A stretch of DNA of 64,000 nt, from the NCBI GenBank assembly GCA_040500365.1, contig CP148031.1, positions 62,001 through 126,000 on the forward strand. Reading direction: 5' to 3'. The translations under genes and the position numbers were made by a program. This stretch comes from Dehalobacter alkaniphilus (GTDB lineage Bacteria > Bacillota > Desulfitobacteriia > Desulfitobacteriales > Syntrophobotulaceae). Positions 43,045 through 55,153 of the stretch are shown piece after piece; position 1 is the stretch's first letter, and each line of letters begins with the position of its first letter. The notes beneath the pieces are model-generated. The model ran no database searches and was not told the DNA's origin. It was given only the letters and a program-made list of their open reading frames with translations.

Positions 43045-43387
43045 TTTCGAATTTACTCCTTAACAATATTTGCTGTCTAAGAGAAAGCATCATGGTGAAA
43101 AGTTTTTCTACTCCTTCTTTTTCATTTTCACTTAATGCCGCACTGCGTAAGGCAATAAAAGAGTTTGTTTCTTGCTTTTCAATGAACATGTCAACAACTT
43201 CAAACTCAAGCGTATGGGCCAAAGATTCCAACTGGGCAATAGAAGGAATAAAGTTCTCACGTTCGATGCGGCCTATCAATACTCTATTTATGCCGGTGAG
43301 ATCACTTAGTTTATCTTGTGTCAGCCCTTTCTCCTCACGTTTTGTCTTCACTATTTCTGCAAGTTTTGAAACAGATAATTTTTTCAT
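43022..43387 (-). CDS. Xre-family repressor of the ImmA/PIN module
   Basis: A 121-residue protein with an N-terminal HTH (LAEIVKTKREEKGLTQDKLS, GINRVLIGRIERENFIPSIA) and a helical C-terminus (EGVEKLFTMMLSLRQQILLR). It is the first of three overlapping genes. The likely binding site is the inverted repeat upstream. Confidence 0.83.
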   Translation of the reverse strand: MKKLSVSKLAEIVKTKREEKGLTQDKLSDLTGINRVLIGRIERENFIPSIAQLESLAHTLEFEVVDMFIEKQETNSFIALRSAALSENEKEGVEKLFTMMLSLRQQILLRSKFENESLHHA

Positions 43388-43409
43388 CTTTCAGGCCTCC
43401 TTTTAATAC

Positions 43410-43442
43410 ATAGTATGCCCATTCGCAGATATATGATACTAT
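43410..43442. promoter_or_regulatory. Inverted repeat upstream of the Xre-ImmA-PIN genes
   Basis: ATAGTAT at 43410-43416 and ATACTAT at 43436-43442 form an inverted repeat 23-55 bases before the Xre start. It is a plausible operator. The AT-rich stretch to 43600 holds nothing else recognised. Confidence 0.4.
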
Positions 43443-43602
43443 AAATTTCATTATAGGTCAATGAACAAGTGAAATGCGAGATTTTATTCAAGTAATGAAA
43501 CTTAAAATTACATTGATGTATTTTCTTTAAATATAGCAAGTTATTCTTTATTTGCAAAGGTATTTATTAAAATAATAAAGAGATGACCGCAAAACTCTAG
43601 GC

Positions 43603-44550
43603 TTATTCCCGTTCTCGTATGCGTCGTATCTTTAAGGTGCTTTTCAAATAATCGTTATAATCTTTCCCGTGTTCCGGCGGCTCGGTGGATACAATGAAAT
43701 GAGACGGTAAGATGGTTTGAATGGTTTTTGCCGCCAACCGTCCGGCCACGTCGTTATCCAGGTGCAAAGCAATTTCGCCAATCTGCGGGAAATCTTTTAA
43801 GAATTGTATTAAAGCGGCTGGCAGAGTACTTTCATTTATGTCCTGTTTTGGCTTGTAAATGCCGGCAAGGGACAAGAGGGAATGCTGCCGCCAGTCCCTA
43901 CGGGAAAACAATGACAATGTGCAGTAGGACATTAAATCAATGGCGCTTTCAAACAAGTGAAGTTTACTGCTGTTTTCACTTGCCGGGATGGAAAAGGAAA
44001 AGTGCTTGTCACTTCCGCTTGCCTCGCCCATAAACCGTCTGGGCGACGTCCCCCGGAGCGACGCATACCGGGGAACACCTTGTCGATCGAACCCAACAAA
44101 TACTGCATTGTGGTAACAGCGGCTTTCATAAAGACGTTTGGTTTGGATGCAGTAGTTGATAATTTCCCGCTTAATGCCGCGTCCAGCCAGGTAGGCTATC
44201 ACCCGGTCATTATTTTCGTTCTTCTCCGGCAGGAGAAGCTTCTTCGGCTCGGTTAATTCCTTAATTTTTGGAGGAGTCGGTGCAATAATCATCTGTCCGT
44301 CGATCTGAATTACCGCATCAGGTAGAGACAGTCCCCGCACTTTAACCAAGTAGTCAAGAGCGGAACGTCCGCCAATGCCTCGGGACCACCAGCACCATTT
44401 GCCGTTGCTGATCTTCAGACTGGCATGACTCCTGGTCATATAGACATTGCCGGAAAAATGTACAAGCTCCTGCGGCTCGTAAGATTGCAGATAAGTAAGC
44501 AGATCCATTTGCTTAGCGCGCTCGATCTGCTCCGGCGTTACATAAGGCAT
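43603..44550 (-). CDS. DUF3991/Toprim domain primase-like protein
   Basis: A 315-residue protein with an N-terminal zinc-finger-like/DUF3991 region (LVHFSGNVYMTRSHASLKIS, WSRGIGGRSALDYLV) and a Toprim domain (LHLFESAIDLMSY with the catalytic Glu, then IALHLDNDVAGR as the DxD motif). Such proteins are common next to the giant helicase of Tn1549-type elements and may aid replication of the transferred strand. The ATG at 44550 has GAGGTG upstream; a GTG at 44559 is within that site. Confidence 0.82.
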   Translation of the reverse strand: MPYVTPEQIERAKQMDLLTYLQSYEPQELVHFSGNVYMTRSHASLKISNGKWCWWSRGIGGRSALDYLVKVRGLSLPDAVIQIDGQMIIAPTPPKIKELTEPKKLLLPEKNENNDRVIAYLAGRGIKREIINYCIQTKRLYESRCYHNAVFVGFDRQGVPRYASLRGTSPRRFMGEASGSDKHFSFSIPASENSSKLHLFESAIDLMSYCTLSLFSRRDWRQHSLLSLAGIYKPKQDINESTLPAALIQFLKDFPQIGEIALHLDNDVAGRLAAKTIQTILPSHFIVSTEPPEHGKDYNDYLKSTLKIRRIRERE

Positions 44551-44560
44551 TTTTCTCACC

Positions 44561-45537
44561 TCATCTCTCGTAGCCTACGGCTTTCTTTTCCAGAAGCTCA
44601 GACTCTTCATCCGGCTCGCCATCCAGCACTTCGTTTTCCCGTTTATCCATATTGAGTAGGATATTCAGCTCCGCCAATCGGGTGGACTTTGTTTGCAGCT
44701 CCTGTTCCTCCTCAAACGGGATCTCAATCTGCTCTTTGGCCGTTTCCACCTGCTGGCGAAGTGTTATTAACTTTTCCCGGCAGTATTCCAGCTTCTTCGG
44801 TATTTCAGCAAGGGCATTGTTAAGTCGGGTAATATTCCCGTATATGTCCGTACCCAGTGATACTGTATGACTTAAAGCGCCCTGTAGGGTGATTTGATAT
44901 TGCTTATGGAAGCTGTCAAAAGAAAACAACATTGGAAAACCCATGTAGCTGCCCAGCTCCTGCGGTTCGGGAGAAGTCATCAGCTTACATGCTTCCAGAA
45001 TTGCCGCGCCTGCCTTGGCTTTTTCAGTGTAGGCAACGTTTTTCACCGTCATGCCTGCAAATTGGCTGTCTTCTGTGTTAGCTTCGGTGGGTTCCAATAC
45101 GCTGTGCTGCTCATACAGGGTAAGGTCTTTTTCATAGCCCGAAATGCGTTCCTCGGTGGTTTTGATCTGCTGCGGATAATGCTTGAGCAATCTGTCTTCC
45201 AAAGCATAACGCTGGCTTAAGTGGTTGCCTTTCAGTAATTTCAGCTTGGAAACCTGAATGTCTAAATCCATCTTCTCCTTTATAAACGGGTTACCTGTCG
45301 CCAGTGCCTTGACTTCGGCATAGGAAAGGGCCGTTTCATCAATGTCCTCGGCGCTTCGCACAGGGGATTTGCTGGTCATAATCTGGGAAATAAACCGCTG
45401 TTTATTCTCCAAAACCTGATAGAGATAGGCGTCAAAGGTGTTTTCCGTCACATAGCGGAAGATATGCACCTCGTCGTTATTGTTTCCCTGACGGACAATC
45501 CTGCCGCTTCGCTGTTCCAGATCACGGGGACGCCAAG
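44561..45537 (-). CDS. Methylase/helicase gene, 3' exon
   Basis: This is the last 977 bases of the giant gene whose 5' exon is 48256-55153. It opens in the middle of helicase motif VI: joined to the 5' exon the protein reads HDLDC-PWRPRDLEQRSGRIVRQGN, the ARG-finger motif. It continues into a long helical C-terminus (LKLLKGNHLSQRYALEDRLL). The two exons total 7875 bases, exactly 2625 codons, so splicing restores the frame. An open frame that runs on to 45640 does so only by reading intron sequence. Confidence 0.88.
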
Positions 45538-48255
45538 ATAGCGATAGGTAAGGTCTGAGCGGCGCGCCAGCGCCGTTTTCCACCTTTTCCCCCGCTTCAC
45601 ACCGTGCATGCGAGTTTCCCCGCACACGGCGTTCCATCATTATGAAAACATCATTAGATTGGTAAGAACTTCAAAGCTAAGAAACTGTTTATTGTTCAGA
45701 TACCTGCGCTGCCTGCCAACAAACGCAGGTTGTTGATTTTCTCTAATGCCTTTTTATCTGGCTGGATCAGATTCAGGTATGCGGCTATGGTTTCCGGTGC
45801 TGCAACGTGTATCAGCAGATGTACATCTCGGTGAACTATCACCAGATTGTTATATTCGTCGGTACCGCCCCTGTGGAGCGGCACTTTGTGGTGACAATGG
45901 ATTTCATCAATCCACAATTCCTTTCCTGTAACTGCACACCTGCCATATTGCGCCGCATAGAGGGAAATCCTGTTGTCCATGTATTCAACACTTCGGCGCG
46001 GCTCTTTTATCCGCATCAGCATAAGCATGACCGTAGTATTGATTTTCAGGTTTATATGGATTTCCTCTCTGCCTTCCGGCGTGTATTTGCATACCTTTTT
46101 CTTTTTGAACATAGGGGTTTGCGTTTTGATATACCCAACAGGGCAGACAGTTTTGCTGCTCACATAACGGATTTGCTTACTGTCTCCATAATGCTTGCGG
46201 ATATATACTTCGTTGATTTGCCCCTTTTTCGTCAGCCTGCCATAAAGCCGATTTTTCATCACCGTAGACACATTCCTGTGGATTTGCTCACAGTCAGTCG
46301 CTATCATTGTTGCAAAGCGATAATAGTTGTGGACGCCGATTACCATGGAATTGTACAGGGTGACTTCTTTTACCTCGTCATCCCTGTCCTGCGCATGGGC
46401 AATCTGCTTTACCTGTGCAATGAGCTTTTCCGTCTCTCTGGCAATTGCTTTTGGTGTCATATGCGATTTGACTACATAGCCTTTTCGCTTTCTGAACGCC
46501 TTTAGCTCAAATCCGAGAAATTCAGAGTAGTGCCGTTTGAGATTGATAATTTTCGACTTTTCCTCACTGATGTCGAGCTTTAGCCGGTCTTTCAGCCATT
46601 GCTTTGTGGCGATGAATACCTTTTCGGCATCACTTCGCTTCCGACAAAACAGCTTAAAATCATCAGCATAACGGACAATGTACACTTCCTTGAGCTGCGT
46701 AGTATTGCGAAGCGCCCCATAAATAGATGATTTGTTCTTCGTGCCATTGGGTCTGATTTCACAACTGTACTCATATCTTGTCGGCATATTTTCCCATTGG
46801 GAAGCGATCCACCAATCCAACTCATTGAGCACGATATTGGAAAGCAGCGGTGAGAGGATGCCGCCCTGCGGCGTTCCCTCAGTCGGGTACACCGTTTTAC
46901 CGTCCGGCATTACAATCGGCGCTTTCAGCATTTCTCGGATGATGCACAAGAGTTTCTTGTCCCGTATACCCATGTGCCAGATTTGCTTTATCAGCTTCGT
47001 GTGGTTTACATGGTCGAAAAAGCCCTTGATGTCCACATCTACAACAAAGTGCAGATTTTGAAGCTGTATCATTTTATAGCACTGGGCGATTGCGTTCTCA
47101 GCAGAACGATTGGGTCTGAAACCGTTGCTGCGCTCAAAGAATTTCGCTTCACATATCGGTTCCATGACCTGCAAAATACATTGCTGTACCAGCCGGTCAA
47201 CAATCGTCGGAATGCCAAGAGGCCGCATCTTGCCATTGGGCTTCGGGATTTCCACCCGCCTGACAGGCTTGGGTTTGTAGTATATCAATTTTCTTTGCAC
47301 AAGGTGGACATATTCCTCCACGGGCATTTTTTCAATGTCCGCAATGCTTTTTCCATCTGTGCCGGCAGTATTGCTGCCTCCGTTCTTCTTGATGTTTCGG
47401 TATGCCAGCCGGATATTTTCCTCACAACTGATAATTTTCATCAGCTTCGTAAAGGTTTTTCCTTGCCCACTATCCGCATACAGCATGTCAAACGTAGGCT
47501 GCAAATCATAATATTCGCTGTGTCTCAGTTTCTTTTGCTTTGTCATAGGCAACACTCCCTTCGGACTGTTTTTCTTTGTCATACTCGAAGCTATGAATTT
47601 TCGTTACCTATAACTGTTTTTCATAATGACTTGTGGTTGTTGCTCCACCCTCGTTACAAGGGCTTCAACGCTCATACCACTACTTTCACAGCAATTAAAG
47701 GCGCTTATTGTTCTTCGTCACCACCGCATAAATGCGTTATGCTGCTTCCCACGTTCCGATAATTCTATCTGTGCATATATACTTAGGTGCTTGCTCTGAG
47801 CCTGCCAGCTTGGACAGCGCCTGTAACGCTGTAAGGTGGTTCGTAACTGCCATTTCTAATAAACCTCACTGGCTGTCATTTTTCAGACCAGCGCACATTT
47901 CTATGCGCTCCTCGGTTTAGACCCGTACATTCGCAAGTTCGTCAGGCATTTCTGCCATTCTCACCATATATATTTTATAGACCCCCGGCATATAGGCTAC
48001 GGCATCCACCTCTGGATACCTTTCGTCTGCGTTGTTACTACAGCCGCAATTACGGTAGCTCTCTGCCGACTTTACCGAGCTTCAGACCACACTTCTGTCG
48101 CCTGTCGGAGTATCAGGGTAGGCATTTCAGGGCGTTACCCCTTCATTCTACCTATTGAATTATCAGTTCTATGAAGCTTTTTCATGCGGCTCCTTTTAAT
48201 CCGCAATATACTTTTGGCTTCATGCCTAACCTTTTCAGTTAGGAACGTGTCGCAC
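45538..48255 (-). mobile_element. Group II intron inserted in the helicase gene
   Basis: The 2718-base intron begins with GTGCGAC at 48255 on the minus strand and ends with CGCTAT at 45538, fitting GUGYG...AY ends. The 5' 670 bases (47583-48255) hold the structured ribozyme domains. The reverse transcriptase gene sits in domain IV. A domain V-like hairpin (CGCCGTGTGCGG, GGAAA-type loop, CTCGCATGCACGG) lies at about 45601-45631. Ends were set by restoring helicase motif VI and the reading frame, and both agree. It looks intact. Confidence 0.9.
45696..47546 (-). CDS. ltrA: Group II intron reverse transcriptase/maturase with HNH domain
   Basis: A 616-residue LtrA-type protein. The reverse transcriptase core has VEIPKPNGKMRPLGIPT, SNGFRPNRS, VVDVDIKGFFDHV, GTPQGGILSPLLSNI and the catalytic YADD. 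Next comes a maturase (X) domain, and the C-terminus is an HNH endonuclease (CAVTGKELWIDEIHCHHKVP, then NNLVIVHRDVH). All key residues are present, so the intron may still be mobile. The ATG at 47546 follows AAGGGAG; an in-frame ATG at 47582 has no such site. Confidence 0.94.
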   Translation of the reverse strand: MTKQKKLRHSEYYDLQPTFDMLYADSGQGKTFTKLMKIISCEENIRLAYRNIKKNGGSNTAGTDGKSIADIEKMPVEEYVHLVQRKLIYYKPKPVRRVEIPKPNGKMRPLGIPTIVDRLVQQCILQVMEPICEAKFFERSNGFRPNRSAENAIAQCYKMIQLQNLHFVVDVDIKGFFDHVNHTKLIKQIWHMGIRDKKLLCIIREMLKAPIVMPDGKTVYPTEGTPQGGILSPLLSNIVLNELDWWIASQWENMPTRYEYSCEIRPNGTKNKSSIYGALRNTTQLKEVYIVRYADDFKLFCRKRSDAEKVFIATKQWLKDRLKLDISEEKSKIINLKRHYSEFLGFELKAFRKRKGYVVKSHMTPKAIARETEKLIAQVKQIAHAQDRDDEVKEVTLYNSMVIGVHNYYRFATMIATDCEQIHRNVSTVMKNRLYGRLTKKGQINEVYIRKHYGDSKQIRYVSSKTVCPVGYIKTQTPMFKKKKVCKYTPEGREEIHINLKINTTVMLMLMRIKEPRRSVEYMDNRISLYAAQYGRCAVTGKELWIDEIHCHHKVPLHRGGTDEYNNLVIVHRDVHLLIHVAAPETIAAYLNLIQPDKKALEKINNLRLLAGSAGI

Positions 48256-51200
48256 GGCAGTCCAGGTCGTGAAGGGCAATCAGCTTATCCTGTACGTTGG
48301 TCCCGGCCCCCATTTTAAAGGTGGAGCCTAACAGGATTCGTACCTGTCCCTTGCGCACCTTGGAAAACAGTTCTTTTTTCTTCGTTTCCGTGTCGGCATT
48401 ATGGATGAAAGCAAGCTCATTGGCGGGAACACCTGAAAAAACGAGCTTTTGCTTGACATCATCGTATACGTTGAAATTCCCATCGCCTTTGGGTGTGGAC
48501 AGGTCGCAGAACACAAGCTGAGTGAGACTCTTATCTCTGTTTTCCCGCCAGAAACGGAACACATTTTCCACGCAGGCGTTTACCTTGCTGTCCTCGTGAT
48601 CGGGAAGCATGGAGCTCATCAGCCGCTGGTCAAGAGCCAGCTTGCGGCCATCGTTGGTTATTTTCAGCATGTTGTCCTCATTCGGCTCTACCATCCGATT
48701 GCGCACCCGTTCGGCGCGCTCTGCAAGCTCGGCCACCATATCCTGCTGAAATTCGCTCGGCTTGACCGCAACATTATGGTAGTTGGCTTTCGGCACGGGA
48801 AGGTTAAGCATGTCCGCGGTCTTGATGTCGGCGACTTCCTTGAACATATTCATGAGCTCCGGCAGGTTATAGAAGCGGGCGAACCTAGTTTTGGCCCGGT
48901 AGCCCGTTCCCTCCGGCGCAAGTTCGATAGCGGTAACGGTTTCCCCAAAGGTAGAGGCCCAACAATCGAAATGCTGGAGTCCGTTTATGCGCAGAGCCTT
49001 GTATTGGAGATACCGCTGCATGGTATACATCTCGGTGATGGAGTTGGAAATGGGTGTTCCTGTGGCGAAGATGATGCCGCGTCCCTCTGTCAGCTCATCC
49101 AGGTAACGGCACTTGGCAAACATGTCGGAGGACTTCTGCGCCTCAGTCTGGGACAGGCCTGCCACGTTGCGCATTTTGGTGTATAAGAACAGGTTCTTGT
49201 AAAAATCGGCCTCGTCCACAAATAAGCGGTCAACGCCTAATTCTTCAAAAGTGACGACATCATCCTTGCGGCTGGTGTCATTGAGCTTATCCAACTTCAG
49301 CTTTAAGGTTTTCTTTGTCTTTTCAAGCTGTTTGATGGCGTAACGCTCGCCCCGCTCCTCCTTAAGTTCCTGGATCCCGTTGGTAATCTCCGCAATTTGC
49401 TCCTGCAGCTGCCGTTTTTGGCGCTCAGCGGAAATGGGAATTTTCTCAAACTGACTGTGGCCGATAATTACCGCGTCGTAGTCGCCAGTGGCGATTCTGG
49501 CGCAGAATTTCTTACGGTTTTTGGTTTCAAAGTCCTTTTTCGTCGCTACAAGGATGTTGGCTGACGGGTAGAGCTGCAAAAATTCCCCGGCCCATTGCTC
49601 GGTCAGGTGGTTGGGAACGACGAACATGCTTTTGTTGCAAAGCCCCAAATGCTTGCTTTCCATGGCAGCCGCCGTCATCTCGTAGGTTTTGCCCGCGCCG
49701 ACACAGTGTGCCAATAAAGTATTGCCGCCGTACAGGATGTGAGCGACCGCATCCACCTGGTGCTTACGCAGAGTTATTTCCGGATTCATACCGGTAAACC
49801 GGATATGGCTGCCGTCGTACTCGCGGGGACGGATGGAGTTAAAACGGTCGTTATAGAGCCTTGTAAGTTGTTCCCGGCGCTGGGGGTCTTTCCATATCCA
49901 GCTTTGGAACGCTTCCTTGATGGCCTCCTGCTTCTGCTGGGCAATGGCGGTTTCCTTTTTGTTCAGCACACGCTTCTCAGCGCCGTCCTCATAAACCGTG
50001 TCGAAAATACGCACATCCCGGAGATTCAGGGTTTCCTCGATAATTTTGTAGGCATTGATGCGTTTGGTCCCGTAGGTGACATTGGCTTTGATATTGTCGC
50101 TGCGGTCGTCGCTTTTGCCCTTAACATTCCAGTTGGCGGTATAGGAGGAATAAAAAACGTCGATGTAGCGCCTGTACATAAGGGGAGTTTCCAAAAGTTC
50201 AAAGATGAAGTCCTTGACCACCTCTGGAGTCAGCCAGGTCGCGCCCAGCCGGACGTCGATTTCGGAAGCGTCCAAATCCTTCGGCTGTACAGCTTCCAGT
50301 GCCCTGATGTTCGGAGTAAGATGTTCCGCAAGATCAGGGCGCATTTCTGCAAGTCCTCTGGCAAGGCGCAGCTTATTCCTGACATTACCGGAAAGATATT
50401 CATCTGCTGTGACAAAGGGGCAACGGGTTATATCGAAAAAATCTTTCGGCACATGCGTAGGGTCTTGTTCTCCAAGGCTGCGGAAGATAACGCCTTCTAG
50501 GTGTTCTACAAGCTGTTCCTCGGAAAGCCCTGTGAGACCTTGCATGAAAACCATGTCCACACAGGCTTTTTCCGCAATGGAAATGGCCAGTGCTTCGGTG
50601 GCGGTATCCACATGGGTGACGACGGTGCGCTGTTTGATAGTGCGCTTGGTGAACATATCCGCCTTGCGCTCCAATTCGCCGTTCTCGTCCAGAATCTCCA
50701 GAGAGCAGAGCAGGCAGTAGGAGCTGTCGTCGGAGAAGGACATGTTGTTGCCGCGGCTGCTCAAAAGTCCATACTTTGCGACAAAGTCGTCATACAGGCG
50801 GTTCAGATTGCGTTGCTGTTCCCGGATAATTTCGTCTGAGTAATCCTCGGTTTGGTATTTGATGAGTTCACGGACACAGTCCCGGATGGCGATCATGCCC
50901 CTGATTCGATTGGCCGCCGTGACGGAAACTTCTACCTTGTTCATCCGGCTGTTTTCGCGGTAATAGATTTCGCCGTCCACCAGGCAAAAGCTGAAATTTC
51001 GCACATTCGGACCTGCCGGGATGGAAGTATCCGCTTGTTCGGTGACATCATCAAGTTCGTATTCCGTGATTTCTGCATGGATGTTTTCCAGCGCCTCGCG
51101 CAAAAGCTCAGCAAGGTCGGCACCCTCATAAGGGATACAGGTAGTTTCGCTTTGATTGCCGTACATCCGGTCGTCAAAGGCCATCGTGCCCAGCACCATG

Positions 51201-54200
51201 TCCGGGTTGGCTGCGAAATACTGATTGATTGGCACGCCATCCTCAGTCGTGGAAAGATGCACCCAATCCGGTTCAATGTCGATAACCCGGTCGCGCTTTT
51301 GCAGGAAAAGGATGTCGGTCGTAACCTCGGTTCCGGCGTTGGCAAGGAAAGCATTGTTGGGAAGTCTGACGGCTCCCAATAGTTCGGCCCGCTGGGCGAT
51401 GTACTTGCGGACTTCAGGGTTTTGCTTATCCATCGTGCCTTTGGAAGAGATAAAGGCGATTATGCCTCCGGGCCGCACCTTGTCTAAAGTTTTGGCGAAA
51501 AAATAATCGTGGATGTAAAACTTGTACTTGTCGTACTTTTTATCCGCTACCCCGTAGCTGCCGAAAGGCACGTTGCCTATAGCTAGGTCGAAAAAGCTGT
51601 CGGGCAGGTTGGTTTCCTCAAAGCCCTGCACTGCGATACTGGCTTGCTGGTAAAGCTGTTTGGCCATACGCCCCGTGATGCTGTCTAGTTCGATGCCATA
51701 CAGTTTGGAGTTTTTCATGCTCTCCGGTACAAGGCCGAAAAAGTTACCGATGCCGCAGGCGGGCTCCAAAATATTGCCTGTCTTAAAACCCATGTTTTCC
51801 AGACAGGCGTACATGGCCTTGATGATGGTGGGGGAGGTATAATGGGCATTTAAGGTGGAGGCCCGTGCGAATGTATATTCCTCCTCAGTGAGCAGCTCCT
51901 TCAATTCGATGTATTCCTTCGCCCACTGGCTGTTCTGCTCGTCAAACACCTGCGGGATGCCGCCCCATCCGACGTATTTTGAAAGGATCTCCTGTTCCTC
52001 CGGGGGGGCAAGGCGGTTTTGTTCCTCTAGTTTGTTCAATAGGCGGATAGCTGCAACATTCCAGCCATATTTGGTTTTTTGGCCGCCAGCGCCCAGGTTG
52101 TCGTCGATGATTCGGAAATCGACACGTAGTTGTTTTGGCGTTTCCTGCTGAAGGTCAATAATGACTTTCGATACTTGACCATCCCGAGTTTCTTGCCACA
52201 CGGGTTCTTTCGTCTGCTCCAAAACGCCGCGGACAAACCCAATGGTCTCGCTGCGGAAAATGGGGAAGCCGGTGTTTTGTTGGAAGGTAATATCCCGCAG
52301 GCTGACCGTGCCGGTTTTCTCATTAATGCTGTCTATGGCATAGTACCGGTCCTCAATAGCAAATTCCATGCCTACAGCCATTTCTTTTTCGGCCGGTTGC
52401 TTTTCCGTCTCTCCCGCTTGAGCATCCGGCAGGGCGGCATCAAACTCCGTATGGAGTTTTTCACCTTCGCCGCCGCTGTTAAGGGTGACAGTGCCGCCTT
52501 CGCGGGTAATGTCCGGATCGCCCGTTGCCCGCACCCAGGCAGGGGCGTCGGGATCTTCGGTATGAAGGGTAACGTTGTCTCTTTTTTCCGTCAGATAATC
52601 TTCGTAAGTCCGCTGGAATACATCCTCGGCAAGCCATTCCTTAAACCGGGGCAGGGTGGCATAGGCTTCATAAAAAGCCGGGTGTTCCTCCCGCATGGAA
52701 TGGACAATGCGGTCGATGGCCTCGTCCAGCTCCCGTTCCGCACTGTCCGGGTCGGTATCCCTGTCCCGGAGGTATGGGTAGATCTGGTCGGTTCGTATCT
52801 TATTGACTATTTGGGGCAGATACGCCTGATACAGCACACGGGGGGACAGTATTTCCATCTTTTCTTCGGCTGGTTTCACCGGTCCTCTCTCATCTGCAAT
52901 AAGATGGTCGTTTAAGGGATTTTCCCGCAGCATCCGGTCAAAGTCATCCCGTGCCAGCTCTTTGCTGAACAGCGGAAAGCTTATGTCCCGGAGAATAACC
53001 CTGCTTCCGTCAAAGGAAAAAATCTCATATTCATCCGCGCCAAGATACACAGTGTCGCCAAGAGAGAAGGCGTAATGGGCATTTTCCCTTGACGGGGGCT
53101 CTGGTTTTTCGAAGGGGGCTGGTTCCCGGTTCAGGATTTCACGGGCGTAGGCTTGCTCGGCAAGCTGTTGCCGGCGTTCTTCCATCTGCTGCTCATAAAC
53201 AGGCAGGTATTCCTTTTCCTTGCTGTTTAAGTAGTGGTCGGCGGCAATCAGTTCGCCAAGGCGTTTTTGCACCTTTGCCCAGGGTAGAATTATTTTTATG
53301 TCAGGTTCGGTGTGCTTTCCTCTGGTAAGGGTGATGCCCTTGGCGTCGTGCCATTCGTCGATATCGGAACCGATCAGAACGGGTGCGCGCCCGCCTATGC
53401 CGTATTCTTTTTTCAAGAAGTCAATTGTTTCTTTTGCAGAAACATTCTGCTGAAAGTGCAGACAAATCCGGTATTTGCCGTCCTGGATACCGCTTCCTTG
53501 CTGTAAAACCGTATCAATAACTTCCTGGGGAATAGAAAAAGCGGAGGATTTTTCTTCCTCCGCCTGTTCGATCAGGGTCATTTGCTGCTGCACCGAGGGC
53601 AATGCCGCTTGATCAAGGAATTCGTTTAGCAATATCATGTTGCCGAAGTGTCCGGCAATGACGTCCCAGTCATAATACCCTTGGGATGTTCTTGAGGCAT
53701 AACTGCCTTCCCAAAGATGAAGAACGTTTTGATAGGTCTTGTACCCGACACGCTGATCTTCACCGATAACCAACTCTGTATAGTCGTTATTAAAGATGCT
53801 TTTAATGTATTGAGTACGCTCGCTATTGTCCTCGTGGACAGTATAAAGATCCACGATTTCCTGCTTTGTCGCTTTCAAGTGAGGTGTGGAGCGAAGTATT
53901 TGATTAATAAGCGGCGTGGAATGGAAAAACGGAAGACTTTTATCCTCCGTTTCCCTGTCATACCATGCTAATTGTAAATCAGCTCCGCTAGGACTGTTTC
54001 CTCCGCCGAATGCCGCAGGCTGTTCATGTGTCCCGTCCAGCCCAGCGGGGCGGTCGCCTTGTCCGGCGCGGGACTTCTCTGCAAGAGCTTCGCCGAGATC
54101 TGTTCGATGCGCTCCTTCGCCGTCCGGTCGATCTCCGCCAGGTGGCTGTTCAGCTTGCCAGACAGCATCAGGCTGGCGTACATCCCTTTCCTGCGGTTCT

Positions 54201-55153
54201 TCAGATATGTTTTGCGCAACATCCCATATTTGCCTATGGGCGTTGCTTCCTCCGGCAGCGTCAGGTCGGGTATCAGATAATCGCCGTGCAACGTGTAAGT
54301 CAGTTCCATATTCATCAATCCTTTCAGACTTTTGAGCTTGCTTTACGCTTTCATTGTGCGGAACATCCTGATTTTTTGCAAAGGTGCGGTTTTGTTTTTT
54401 CTCCGCGATTTGCAATTCCTTGACCGTCGTCTCGATTTCCCGCAGGAGCATTTCAGAAATATCGCTGGTGGTGGTTCCCAGGCGGGAAACGGTATCCAGC
54501 GTATTGAAATTGGTAACGTCCTGAAAATCCTCTAAAGTCAGGTATTGATCGGCATTGCAGCCGCAGCGGACTAAGAGCATGTAGGCCACGGAGCTTTTTA
54601 AAGCGTTTCTGAAATAGATTTCGACATTGAGGTCGTCCAGCTCCTCCAAAAAGCTGTTCTCCCGAAAGGAAAGCAAGTCGGGCAGATAATCCGTAAAATT
54701 GTCCTCCACCGCATTATGAGCGACTGAAAGCAGGGCGGTAAGCAAGCTGCTTTTATCACCGAGGTTGCCAAAGGCATTCTCCAGCGTTTCCGTTACGGCT
54801 TCGGCGTACCGGTCCCGCATTGTCCAAAGGATGGAGGGACGGTTATACCGGCTGTTTGTGTCCGATACGTCGAACACATGGCGCAGGCTCAATCGGTCCC
54901 CGCTATCATTGATAAGGGCAATGCCCTTTGCCCCGCGGTTGACCCAACGGCCTAATTTTTGATTCCATATTTCGATGGGAGCGCAAGCTGTAGCTTCGGG
55001 TCGCTGCGCATAAATCAAAAGCTGGTCCTGAAACGGGTATTTATAGTTCCAGGCAGCCGTTTTCAGAAAGGAGGTCCAGTTGACATAGTTTCTTGTGATG
55101 CTGCAGGCTGTTGTCTGCGATAACTCTGTAATTAACTGCAATTTCGTTACCAA
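48256..55153 (-). CDS. Giant N6-adenine methylase / SNF2-type helicase, 5' exon
   Basis: With the 3' exon the protein has 2624 residues. The N-terminal 250 residues include an ArdC-like domain (WTSFLKTAAWNYKYPFQDQL, WVNRGAKGIAL). The centre has a methylase with SAM motif EPACGIGNFF at about 1125 and GNVPFG (NPPY position) at about 1188. The C-terminal part is a helicase with Walker A CVGAGKTYE at about 1814 and VDEADFYKN at about 1977. Proteins of this build are typical of Tn1549-type elements and probably protect or remodel the transferred DNA. It starts at TTG (55153) after AAGGAGGG. A read-through of the intron would end at 48239. Confidence 0.88.

Noticed and set aside
45538..45640. N-terminal extension of the methylase/helicase 3' exon frame
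   Set aside because: These bases belong to domains V/VI of the group II intron; the exon starts at 45537.
48239..48255. Apparent stop of the giant protein after DLDCRATRS
   Set aside because: The last residues and the stop are intron sequence; splicing joins the frame to the 3' exon.
49739..54423. Several long plus-strand frames opposite the methylase/helicase gene
   Set aside because: Antisense shadows; the minus-strand frame has intact domain motifs along its whole length.
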